DNA of 39,706 nucleotides, taken from the NCBI GenBank assembly GCA_934254835.1, contig CAKQMI010000012.1:1-39706 (forward strand). The letters run 5' to 3'. This DNA comes from an uncultured Clostridia bacterium (GTDB lineage: Bacteria > Bacillota > Clostridia > Christensenellales > CAG-917). Positions 18,020 to 26,652 of the stretch are shown in pieces (the first letter of the stretch is position 1; each line of letters begins with the position of its first letter). The notes beneath the pieces are model-generated. The model did no database searches, had not been told where the DNA came from, and was given only the letters and a program-made list of their open reading frames with translations. Both the position numbers and the translations under genes were made by a program.

Positions 18020-19984
18020 ATGTCATCAAATTACAGCGCAGAAAAAATCGAAATCTTGGAAGGTCTTGAAGCGGTCAGGCTTCGTCCCGGTATGTATATC
18101 GGCGGTACGGGCAACCACGGGCTTCATCATATCCTTTGGGAAATCATCGACAACAGTATAGACGAGGTCGCAAACGGCTACGGCAACACGGTTGAAATCA
18201 CCCTTATGGGCGACAACGTGGCGCGCGTCGTCGATAACGGACGCGGTATCCCCGTGGACATTCACCCGAAACTTAAAGTCAGCGGTGTCGAGGTGGTATT
18301 CACCCAGTTGCACGCCGGCGGAAAATTCAACGACGATTCTTATGCTTATTCAGGCGGATTGCACGGCGTCGGCGCCAGCGTCACGAACGCATTGTCCGAG
18401 TGGCTGACCGTTGAGGTCTTCAAGGACGGCAACGAATATCGTCAGGACTTCCACTCGCCCGAGGTCAACGGAAAAATCAAGTCGGGCGTGCCTGTCGGAA
18501 GCTTGAAACTCGTCGGCAAAACCAAAAGGACGGGCACCGAGGTCACCTTTAAGCCCGATCCCCGCGTATTCAAAAACGAAAGGTTCAATTATCAGGTGAT
18601 TGCGACAAGGCTTCGTGAAATCGCGTTTCTGAACAAGAATATCACGCTTGTTTTGAACGACAACCGTCCCGAAAGCGAGGGCGGAACGGGCAAACAAAAA
18701 GTATATCACTACGAAGGCGGTCTTTCGGACTTCGTGTCGTATATCAACGCCGAAAAAGACGCAATTTATTCAAAACCCATTCATATCACGGCGGAGCAAG
18801 ACGGCGTTCAGGTGGACGTCGCAATGCAACACACGACGGGCTATACCGAAAATATCTTTTCGTTTGTCAACAATATCCCGACGCCCGACGGCGGTACGCA
18901 CGAGATCGGGTTCAAGTCGGCTTGCACAAAAGTTTTCAACGCATACGCACAACGCAACAACCTTATAAAAGACAAAAAACTGTCCGCTCTTATCGGCGAG
19001 GACTACCGCGAAGGTATGACGGCGGTGGTGTCGATAAGGCTCAAAAACGTGCAGTTTGAAGGGCAGACGAAAACCAAACTCGGCAATCCCGAGGTTAAGC
19101 CTTTGGTGGAGCAGTTGGTGTCGCAAAAACTCGAAGAGTTTTTAAGCCTCAAATCGTCCAAATCAATCGGCGAAAAAATCGTGGAAAAGGCGATGGGGGC
19201 GGCGCGCACTCGCGACAATGTACGTCGCGCAAAGGAACTGAGCCGTCAGCAAAAAAGCATAAACAACGCAAACCTTGTCGGAAAACTTGCGTCCTGCACC
19301 GGGAAAAAACCCGAATTTAACGAACTGTTTATCGTCGAGGGCGATTCGGCAGGAGGCAGTGCAAAGCAAGGACGCGACCGCACGACGCAGGCAATCTTGC
19401 CACTTCGCGGAAAGCCGTTGAACGTCGAGAAATCGTCAATCGACAAGATTTTGGAAAACGAGGAATTCAGGACGCTTATAAGCGCGCTGGGCACAGGGCT
19501 CGGCGACGACTTTGACATCGACGACCTGAAATACCACAAAATAATTATCCTCGCCGACGCCGACCAAGACGGCGGACATATCAGGGCGATACTTCTGACT
19601 TTCTTTTTTAGATATATGCGCCGACTTATCACCGACGGTCACATTTATATCGGCATGCCACCCCTTTACAAACTCCAAAAAAAGGACGAGGTGGAATACT
19701 GCTATAACGACGAGGAGTTGGAAGCGAAGCGTCAAAACTTCGGCAGAAATTACACCTTGCAACGCTTCAAAGGCTTGGGCGAGATGAACCCCGAACAACT
19801 GTGGGAAACCACGATGAATCCAAACAACAGAAGTCTTACGAGGGTTACCATCGAGGACGCCACCGAGGCGGAAAAGAGCATATCGACGCTTATGGGCGAC
19901 AAGTCCGAGCCGAGAAAGGAATATATCAACGAGCACGCAAACTTCAACCGTGAAGATTACTTCGATAAGGTGGTGAACGGATAA
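18020..19984 (+). CDS. gyrB: Type IIA topoisomerase ATPase subunit (GyrB; ParE not excluded)
   Basis: 654 residues. The GHKL ATPase domain shows EIIDNSIDE, DNGRGIP and the GGLHGVGASVTNALS lid. The transducer domain follows with QFEGQTKTKLG. The TOPRIM domain has EGDSAGGSAKQGRDR from residue 440 and ILADADQDGGHI. With subunit A it introduces or removes supercoils by ATP-driven double-strand passage. Phrases such as GKLASC and ISALGTG fit GyrB better than ParE, but the pair is not next to recF or dnaA. GAGAGG precedes the ATG. The TAA overlaps the gyrA ATG by one base. Confidence 0.9.
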   Translation: MSSNYSAEKIEILEGLEAVRLRPGMYIGGTGNHGLHHILWEIIDNSIDEVANGYGNTVEITLMGDNVARVVDNGRGIPVDIHPKLKVSGVEVVFTQLHAGGKFNDDSYAYSGGLHGVGASVTNALSEWLTVEVFKDGNEYRQDFHSPEVNGKIKSGVPVGSLKLVGKTKRTGTEVTFKPDPRVFKNERFNYQVIATRLREIAFLNKNITLVLNDNRPESEGGTGKQKVYHYEGGLSDFVSYINAEKDAIYSKPIHITAEQDGVQVDVAMQHTTGYTENIFSFVNNIPTPDGGTHEIGFKSACTKVFNAYAQRNNLIKDKKLSALIGEDYREGMTAVVSIRLKNVQFEGQTKTKLGNPEVKPLVEQLVSQKLEEFLSLKSSKSIGEKIVEKAMGAARTRDNVRRAKELSRQQKSINNANLVGKLASCTGKKPEFNELFIVEGDSAGGSAKQGRDRTTQAILPLRGKPLNVEKSSIDKILENEEFRTLISALGTGLGDDFDIDDLKYHKIIILADADQDGGHIRAILLTFFFRYMRRLITDGHIYIGMPPLYKLQKKDEVEYCYNDEELEAKRQNFGRNYTLQRFKGLGEMNPEQLWETTMNPNNRSLTRVTIEDATEAEKSISTLMGDKSEPRKEYINEHANFNREDYFDKVVNG

Positions 19985-22431
19985 TGGCAAAAAAACAAAT
20001 CGAAATCGAAAACAAATCGCAACTTTTTGAAATGTCCGTCGAAGAAGTAATGCACACTTCGATGATGCCGTACAGCGAGTACGTTATTCTGGACCGTGCG
20101 ATTCCGCGCGTCGAGGACGGACTCAAACCCGTTCAACGCCGTATCCTTTACGCTATGTACGAACTGGGCAACACCCCCGACAAACCGCACAAAAAATCGG
20201 CGCGTATCGTCGGCGAATGTCTGGGCAAATTCCACCCCCACGGCGACACCTCGGTTTACGACGCAATGGTCAGAATGGCGCAACCTTTCAATATGAGGGA
20301 AGTGCTCATCGACGGTCACGGCAACTTCGGCAGTATCGACGGCGACGGCGCGGCGGCAATGCGTTATACCGAAGCCCGTCTTAACCCGCTGGCTATGGAG
20401 ATTTTGAAGGACCTTGAAAAGGACACCGTACCATGGCAGTGGAACTTTGACGATACAATGAAAGAGCCGGTGCTTTTGCCGTGCAGATTCCCCAACCTTT
20501 TGGTGAACGGCGCAAACGGTATCGCCGTCGGCTTTTCCACGAATATCCCCACGCACAACATCGGCGAAATCATCGACGGTGCGGTGGCTGTCGTCGATAA
20601 TCCCAAAATCAAACTTGACGAACTTATGAAAATCGTCCCCGGTCCCGACTTCTCGACGGGCGGTATTATCATTGCGGGCGACGACCTTGTGCAAGCCTAT
20701 TCGACAGGCAAGGGCAAAATCACCGTCCGCGCAAAAATCCACATCGAGGACGGCGAGTACGAAAAGAAAAATATCGTCATTTCGGAACTTCCTTATCAAA
20801 TCGAAAAAGCCGACCTTTTGCAAAAAATTCTGCAACTGCGCGAGGCGAAAAAAGAAATCCTCGGCGGTATTTCCGACATCGTGGACGAGTCGGACAGAAA
20901 CGGTATGCGCGCCGTCATCAAGGTCAGAAAGGACGCCGACGCCCAAAAAATCGTCAATTACCTGTTGGCGCACACCAAACTCGAAACAAATTTCAACATA
21001 AATATGGTGGCGATTGCCGAAGGCAAACCCAAACAAATGGGGCTTGTCGAAATGTTGGTGCATTACGTCAATTTCCAACGCGACGTATTGATTCGCCGTT
21101 GCAATTTCGACCTCAAACAGGCGAAAATCCGTGCCGAAATCGTCGAAGGCTTGCTGATTGCAATCAACAATATCGACGAAATCATAAAGATTATCAAGAC
21201 GTCGAAATCGGCGTCGATTGCGTCCGAGAGAATGCGTCAAAGGTTCGGTCTGTCCGAAAGGCAGGCACAAGCAATTCTCGAAATGAAATTGCGCCGTCTG
21301 ACGGGGCTCGAAGAAGACGCGCTGAAAGCGGAACTTTTGGAACTGAAAAAGACAATCGAGGAATTGACCGCAATCCTCAACAGCAAAAGACTGCAAAACA
21401 GCAAAATCAAGTCGGATTTATTGGACGTTAAAAAACGCTTCAAGTCCCCGCGCCGAAGCGAAATCATCGGCGAAAAGGAAGCAAAAAAGGAAATTCCGTT
21501 CAAGAGCGACGAAACCGCTTATAAGGAAGGCGTCGTCGTGCTGAGCGACACCGGCACGCTGAAATTCGTGTCAACAAGAGGCTTCCAACAGGCGGGAAGA
21601 AGAGCGTCGGACGTCGATAAAAATACGACGGTCAAAAAGGCGGAATTTGTCAACAACCGTCTGAAAATCACGGCATTTTCCAACCTTGGCAATATCTTCA
21701 AAATCGACGTTGACGACCTCCCGGAAAAGAGGTATCGCGAAAAGGGCGTAAGCCTTGCCGAACTTAATAAGGACGCCACGGCAAAAGAATACGCGGTGCA
21801 AATTTTCACGGCTGAAAACTTCCCGTTGGGCGAGGCGTTGATGTTCACCAAACAAGGCATGGTCAAGCGCACCTCATTCGACGAACTGAACGTATCGAAA
21901 TCGGCGTATAAGGCAATCAATCTGTCGGACGGCGACGAGGTAATTTCCGTCGAGGTTATGAAGGAAGGTATGAACGTGTTCACCGCAACCGAAAACGGAA
22001 TGTGTCTTGCATACGAAACCGCCGAAATCCCCGTGCAGGGACGAAACGCGGGCGGTGTCAAGAGCATGCAACTGGACAAAGGCGACAGCGTGAAATTCGC
22101 GGGGCTCATCAACGACGAGGGCGAAATTCTCGTCGTCAGCGATACGGGCTTTGCAAAACGAGTGTTTGCGTTCACTTTCGACTTGTCCAAGCGGTACAGA
22201 AAGGGCGTCAAACTTATCGATATGCCCACGGGTGTCAAAATTTCGCTTTGCTCCTATGTCAAAGAGCCTTATGACATCGCCGTATTCGACGGCGACGAGG
22301 TGTTCGGTTTTACGACCGAGGACGTAAAACTTGACGGGCGTACTACACGAGGCAAACAACTGAAAAAATTTGCGGGGAAAATTACGGCGGAAAAACATAT
22401 CGTCGATTATTTCCGTCCGCTGAACGTATAA
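19984..22431 (+). CDS. gyrA: Type IIA topoisomerase cleavage subunit (GyrA; ParC not excluded)
   Basis: 815 residues. The winged-helix part shows RAIPRVEDGLKPVQRR and the quinolone-pocket sequence PHGDTSVYDAMVRMAQ, with Thr at the position of E. coli Ser83 and Asp at 87. AAMRYTEARL carries the catalytic tyrosine, Tyr128. A coiled-coil gate and a C-terminal beta-pinwheel follow. The canonical GyrA box QRRGGKG is not visible; the nearest candidates are FQQAGRRAS and VQGRNAGGVK. That leaves the DNA-wrapping ability, and hence the gyrase versus topoisomerase IV assignment, open. The 1-base overlap with gyrB implies coupled translation and equal dosage. Confidence 0.9.
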   Translation: MAKKQIEIENKSQLFEMSVEEVMHTSMMPYSEYVILDRAIPRVEDGLKPVQRRILYAMYELGNTPDKPHKKSARIVGECLGKFHPHGDTSVYDAMVRMAQPFNMREVLIDGHGNFGSIDGDGAAAMRYTEARLNPLAMEILKDLEKDTVPWQWNFDDTMKEPVLLPCRFPNLLVNGANGIAVGFSTNIPTHNIGEIIDGAVAVVDNPKIKLDELMKIVPGPDFSTGGIIIAGDDLVQAYSTGKGKITVRAKIHIEDGEYEKKNIVISELPYQIEKADLLQKILQLREAKKEILGGISDIVDESDRNGMRAVIKVRKDADAQKIVNYLLAHTKLETNFNINMVAIAEGKPKQMGLVEMLVHYVNFQRDVLIRRCNFDLKQAKIRAEIVEGLLIAINNIDEIIKIIKTSKSASIASERMRQRFGLSERQAQAILEMKLRRLTGLEEDALKAELLELKKTIEELTAILNSKRLQNSKIKSDLLDVKKRFKSPRRSEIIGEKEAKKEIPFKSDETAYKEGVVVLSDTGTLKFVSTRGFQQAGRRASDVDKNTTVKKAEFVNNRLKITAFSNLGNIFKIDVDDLPEKRYREKGVSLAELNKDATAKEYAVQIFTAENFPLGEALMFTKQGMVKRTSFDELNVSKSAYKAINLSDGDEVISVEVMKEGMNVFTATENGMCLAYETAEIPVQGRNAGGVKSMQLDKGDSVKFAGLINDEGEILVVSDTGFAKRVFAFTFDLSKRYRKGVKLIDMPTGVKISLCSYVKEPYDIAVFDGDEVFGFTTEDVKLDGRTTRGKQLKKFAGKITAEKHIVDYFRPLNV

Positions 22432-22450
22432 AATTAACGAGGTATCACTT

Positions 22451-23935
22451 ATGAAAATAGGCTTTGACAGCGAAAAATACATGCAAATTCAGTCCAAACA
22501 TATTTTGGAACGCATCGAAAGTTTTGGCGGAAAACTTTATCTGGAATTCGGCGGAAAACTTTTTGACGATTTGCACGCGTCCAGGGTTCTGCCCGGGTTT
22601 GACGCGAACGCAAAAATCAAACTTTTGCAAAAACTCAAAGATAAGTGCGAGATTATCTTTTGCATTAGCGCGTCGGATATCGAAAGAAACAAAATCCGCG
22701 CCGACTACGGCATCACTTACGGCGCCGAAATTTTGAGACTTATCGACGCTATGGGCACGATGAAAATCAAGGTCAACAGCGTCGTCATCACAAAGTTTGA
22801 GGATCAGCCGTCGGCAATCGCATACAAAAATAAACTGGAGGCTCTCGGCATCAGGGTTTATCTGCACGGGCTGACGAAAGGTTATCCCACCGACGTCGAA
22901 ACAATCGTTTCGGACGAAGGCTACGGCAAAAATCCTTATATCGAAACGACGCGTCCGTTGGTTGTCGTCAACGCGCCGGGGCCCAACAGCGGAAAACTTG
23001 CGACGTGTCTTGGGCAACTTTATCACGAATATAAGCGCGGTGTTAAGGCGGGCTACGCCAAGTTCGAGACTTTCCCCGTATGGAATCTTCCCCTAAAACA
23101 CCCCGTCAACGTCGCATACGAGGCGGCGACCGCCGACATAAAAGACGTGAATATGATTGACTACTTCCACTTGCAGGCGTACGGTGTGCAGACGGTCAAC
23201 TACAACCGCGACATCGAGGTTTTCCCCGTTGTGCGCTCCATTTTGTCGGTGCTTTCCGCCAACGAGCTTGACTATAAATCCCCGACGGATATGGGCGTCA
23301 ATATGGCGGGATACTGCATTTTCGACGACGAGGCGTGTCAGGAAGCGTCGAAACAAGAGGTCATTCGCCGTTATTACAAGAGTTGTTGCGACCACAAAAA
23401 CGGCAGAGTCGACCTTGGCACCGTCAAGCGTATCGAACTTCTGATGGGCGAACTCGGCATTAAGCCTACGAACAGGGCGGTAGTGCAACCCGCGCTCGAC
23501 AAGGAAGCGTCTTCGGGCGAACCCGCTTGCGCAATCGAACTTAAAGACGGCACAATCGTCACGGGACGCAATACAAAACTTATGTCCGCACCCGCTTCAA
23601 CGGTGCTGAACGCCTTGAAAACCCTTGCGAAACTCCCCGACCGCCTGAAACTTATCGCCCCGCAAATCGTAAAGCCCATTATGGACTTGAAACAGCAATA
23701 TTTGCACGAGAAAAATTACAAGCTCACCCTCAACGAGGTTTTGGTTGCGCTGTCCATCTGCGCGGCGACCAACGAGGCGGCAAGTATGTGCGTGGAATGT
23801 CTTCCGGAACTTGCCTGTTGCGAAATGCACAGCACGAGAATGCTCCTGAAAAGCGACGAGGAAGCCCTCAGAAAAATCAACGTCAACCTCACTTGCGAAC
23901 CGATGTTTTTGAGCGACCAACTTTGCGATATATGA
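22451..23935 (+). CDS. UPF0371/DUF1846 family protein
   Basis: 494 residues, typical length for DUF1846. Recognised by the start GFDSEKYMQIQSKHILERI, GGKLYLEFGGKLFDDLHA, VLPGFDANAKIKLL and the NAPGPNSGKLATCLGQLYHE nucleotide-binding-like loop with PxxxxSGK. GKLATCLSQ-like loops in this family resemble P-loops, and a nucleotide-related function has been suggested, but the biochemical role is not established. It lies 19 nt after gyrA with CGAGGT before the ATG, so it is the third gene of that operon. Why it travels with a topoisomerase here is unknown. Confidence 0.85.
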   Translation: MKIGFDSEKYMQIQSKHILERIESFGGKLYLEFGGKLFDDLHASRVLPGFDANAKIKLLQKLKDKCEIIFCISASDIERNKIRADYGITYGAEILRLIDAMGTMKIKVNSVVITKFEDQPSAIAYKNKLEALGIRVYLHGLTKGYPTDVETIVSDEGYGKNPYIETTRPLVVVNAPGPNSGKLATCLGQLYHEYKRGVKAGYAKFETFPVWNLPLKHPVNVAYEAATADIKDVNMIDYFHLQAYGVQTVNYNRDIEVFPVVRSILSVLSANELDYKSPTDMGVNMAGYCIFDDEACQEASKQEVIRRYYKSCCDHKNGRVDLGTVKRIELLMGELGIKPTNRAVVQPALDKEASSGEPACAIELKDGTIVTGRNTKLMSAPASTVLNALKTLAKLPDRLKLIAPQIVKPIMDLKQQYLHEKNYKLTLNEVLVALSICAATNEAASMCVECLPELACCEMHSTRMLLKSDEEALRKINVNLTCEPMFLSDQLCDI

Positions 23936-23960
23936 TTTATCTTCCGCCTGCAAAACCTTT

Positions 23961-23989
23961 AACCGCAACAGGTTGTGGTTTTGTTTTTT
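23961..23989 (+). terminator. Rho-independent terminator of the gyrBA operon
   Basis: AACCGCAAC pairs with GTTGTGGTT (one G-T pair, inner pairs open to a loop), followed by TTGTTTTTT. Confidence 0.75.
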
Positions 23990-24003
23990 GAAGAAGAAAA
24001 TCT

Positions 24004-24032
24004 TTGATTTTCGCAAAACGCGAGTATATACT
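24004..24032 (+). promoter_or_regulatory. pepF promoter
   Basis: TTGATT (24004-24009), a 17-nt spacer and TATACT (24027-24032), immediately after the gyrBA terminator. Confidence 0.7.
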
Positions 24033-24060
24033 TATTATAAATTTTTGTTTGGAGGATAAT

Positions 24061-25857
24061 ATGTCGAAAATACCCGAAAGAAAATCGGTGAAAGAAAAGT
24101 ATAAATGGAACCTTTGCGACCTCGTCAACGGCGATGAGGCGTGGGAAGAAAAATATCAAAAATTGTCGAAAGAAATTCCCGCTTTTCAGGGATACAAAGG
24201 AAAACTCGGCGACGATAAAGTCTTGCTCGAATTCCTGAAAAAACAGGACGAAATCGCCATCGACCTTATCAAGGTTTATTGCTATTCGTCGATGAGCAAT
24301 CATCAGGACCTCAGGGTGAAAAAATATCAGGAAATGAACGCCAAAGCCGAAATGCTGGCAGTAACTTTTGGCACCGTTACCGCTTTTGCCGAGCCCGAAA
24401 TTTGCGAACGCTCGGAAGAGGAACTTCTTTCAATTTCCAAAAACCCCGATTTTTCCGATTACAGTTATCGTTTCGAACGCCTTGCGAAAGACAAAAAACA
24501 CGTCTTGTCCGAAAAGGAAGAAACGTTGCTTGCAGAGGTCGGAAATTTCGCCGGCAATTTCCAGGACAGTTTCCAAATGCTGGACAGCGCGGATATTAAG
24601 TTCGATCCCGTCGTCGTGGACGGCAAGGAAATCGAAATGTCGCACGGTATGTACGGCGTTTTGTTGCAAAATCCCGATCAAAACGTCCGCCGTCAAGCGT
24701 TTGAAAGTATGTTCAACGCCTACAAAAACCACGTCAACACAATCACTTCGATGTACGCGGGCAGTGTCAAAAAAGACTGGTTTTATAAAAAGGTGCGCGG
24801 ATTTTTGTCGTCGCTCGAGGGCGCGCTCTCCGCAACCGACGTGGACGTCAGAGCCTACAAAAACCTCATCAACGCCGTCGACAACAACTGTCGCTATATG
24901 CACCAGTATATCGCGTTCAGAAAACAGGTTTTGGGCGTCGAAACGCTGAATATGTGGGACTTGCATTGCCCGATGGTGAAGGGCGCGGATATCGCCGTTC
25001 CTTACGAAAAGGCTTGCGAAATCGTCAAAAACGCACTGAAACCTTTCGGCGACGAGTATCAGGAACTTTTGGACAAAGCGTTCAACGAAAGATGGATTGA
25101 CGTCGTCGAAAATAAGGGCAAACGCAGTGGCGCGTACAGTATGGGCACTTTTGGTTGCCACCCCTACGTTTTGTTGAACTATCAAAAAAGCACGCACGAG
25201 GTTTTCACCATTGCGCACGAGCTCGGACACGCCATGCACACCTATTTCAGCTGTCAGGCGCAACCCTTTGCAAAGAGCGACTATGAGATTTTCGTCGCGG
25301 AAATCGCATCGACCGTCAACGAGGTTTTGATGCTGAAATACCTGCTTGCCAATACCGACGACACGGACGTCAAAAAGTTTTTGCTCAGCTATTACCTCGA
25401 TATGTTCCGCACGACTCTGTTCCGTCAGACAATGTTTGCGGAGTTCGAGTTGAAAGCCCATACCTTGGTCGAAAACAATCAGCCTGTTTCTGCCGAAGGT
25501 TTGTCGGAAATCTATCTTGACCTCAACAAAAAATACTACGGCAAAGCCGTCAAACACAACGACCTTATCCGCTATGAGTGGGCGCGTATCCCGCACTTCT
25601 ATACGGCGTTTTACGTTTACCAGTACGCAACGGGCATAACCGCCGCTGTGTCGATTGCCAACTCCATTTTGAAGAACGGCGATAAGGCGTTTTATAATTA
25701 CAAAAAATTCTTGTCGGCAGGCGGAAGTATGCCCCCTGTCGAGATTTTGAAACTTGCGGGCGTCGACCTCACCACCGAACAACCTTTCAACGTCGCAATG
25801 CGTGAGTTCAGAGATACTCTCAACAGCCTGAAAGCGTTGTATAATGAAAAGAAGTAA
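24061..25857 (+). CDS. pepF: Oligoendopeptidase F (M3 metallopeptidase)
   Basis: 598 residues, the normal PepF length. This cytoplasmic zinc peptidase degrades short peptides. The zinc motif HELGH is at residues 386-390 (TIAHELGHAMHTYFS), with the third ligand Glu in FVAEIASTVNE about 25 residues later. The C-terminal HNDLIRYEWARIPHFYTAFYVYQYATG is the family's substrate-binding histidine/tyrosine region. GGAGGA precedes ATG 24061. The longer in-frame start at 24004 overlaps the promoter and is rejected. The 3' end overlaps the next gene by 14 bp. Confidence 0.95.
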   Translation: MSKIPERKSVKEKYKWNLCDLVNGDEAWEEKYQKLSKEIPAFQGYKGKLGDDKVLLEFLKKQDEIAIDLIKVYCYSSMSNHQDLRVKKYQEMNAKAEMLAVTFGTVTAFAEPEICERSEEELLSISKNPDFSDYSYRFERLAKDKKHVLSEKEETLLAEVGNFAGNFQDSFQMLDSADIKFDPVVVDGKEIEMSHGMYGVLLQNPDQNVRRQAFESMFNAYKNHVNTITSMYAGSVKKDWFYKKVRGFLSSLEGALSATDVDVRAYKNLINAVDNNCRYMHQYIAFRKQVLGVETLNMWDLHCPMVKGADIAVPYEKACEIVKNALKPFGDEYQELLDKAFNERWIDVVENKGKRSGAYSMGTFGCHPYVLLNYQKSTHEVFTIAHELGHAMHTYFSCQAQPFAKSDYEIFVAEIASTVNEVLMLKYLLANTDDTDVKKFLLSYYLDMFRTTLFRQTMFAEFELKAHTLVENNQPVSAEGLSEIYLDLNKKYYGKAVKHNDLIRYEWARIPHFYTAFYVYQYATGITAAVSIANSILKNGDKAFYNYKKFLSAGGSMPPVEILKLAGVDLTTEQPFNVAMREFRDTLNSLKALYNEKK

Positions 25858-26599
25858 AATTGTTTTAAGCGTTATTCTTGTCGTCGTCACCGCATTTGCG
25901 CTCACCGCATGCGGGACGATTGACTTTACTTACGTCCAAAACTCCGACGGCACTTTTACGCACACCATAAAAATGACGCTGACCGAAGAGGGCGTAAAAA
26001 AGGCGGACGTCGGATTGAGTTTAACGGAGGCGGTCAATGCCGTCAAAGACGGGTTTATAAAGAATAATTACAGCGTCGATTGCAACGGAAATACCGTCAC
26101 CGCCCGAAAAACCTTTGTCAGCGTCGAAGAGTTGAGAAACGATTCGTTGGGCACGGGCGTCGTCGTCGCAAGCGGGAATGACGTCAAAATCGAGCAAAAT
26201 GCGTTTGTCGTAAAGCAAACTTCGACGGGCAAAATCAAGGTGTCCAACAGTTATTTGGAAAACTACAAACCTTGGGTTGCGGGAATTTTGAAGGGCGGAA
26301 ACATCACAAACGACCAAGCCGACAAAATCGCGCTGGTGCTTTATAAAGCCGACACGTCTTACACATTCATAACGCCGTATGAATCGACGACGTCAAACGC
26401 CGATTCGGTGACCAAAACCAAGGACGGAAAGTACGCCCACGTTTGGGAGTTCGACGGCGGAAACGACACGGCGGAAATCACCGTGATGAAAATCAAGGGC
26501 GCAACGTGGTATGGCGTGGCGATAATGGCAGGCGTTTGCGTATTTTTAATATACGTCGTCACAAAAGAAATTTTGTCGCACAAAAAAACCAAAGCGTAA
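25844..26599 (+). CDS. Small LppM-like lipoprotein with a C-terminal membrane helix
   Basis: 251 residues. A type II signal peptide ends in lipobox LTAC (Cys23). The middle resembles the LppM/DUF3153-type domain, with FTHTIKMTLTEEG and an alpha-beta segment around LTEAVNAVKDGF. A second hydrophobic helix near residues 221-241 (YGVAIMAGVCVFLIYVV) is followed by basic residues, so both ends would be membrane attached. The start lies inside pepF in another frame, giving translational coupling. Function unknown; the family match is from memory of overall pattern only. Confidence 0.75.
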   Translation: MKRSKIVLSVILVVVTAFALTACGTIDFTYVQNSDGTFTHTIKMTLTEEGVKKADVGLSLTEAVNAVKDGFIKNNYSVDCNGNTVTARKTFVSVEELRNDSLGTGVVVASGNDVKIEQNAFVVKQTSTGKIKVSNSYLENYKPWVAGILKGGNITNDQADKIALVLYKADTSYTFITPYESTTSNADSVTKTKDGKYAHVWEFDGGNDTAEITVMKIKGATWYGVAIMAGVCVFLIYVVTKEILSHKKTKA

Positions 26600-26652
26600 C
26601 AAATCTTCACTTTCGCTCATACTAACCGTATCAGCGTTTAAGAGGTGCAAAT

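Noticed and set aside
19957..21396. 479-residue minus-strand reading frame opposite gyrA
   Set aside because: Shadow of gyrA; composition rich in Phe, Asp and His as expected for antisense frames, no start signal.
24430..25905. 491-residue minus-strand reading frame opposite pepF
   Set aside because: Antisense of a gene with an intact HELGH site; no ribosome binding site.
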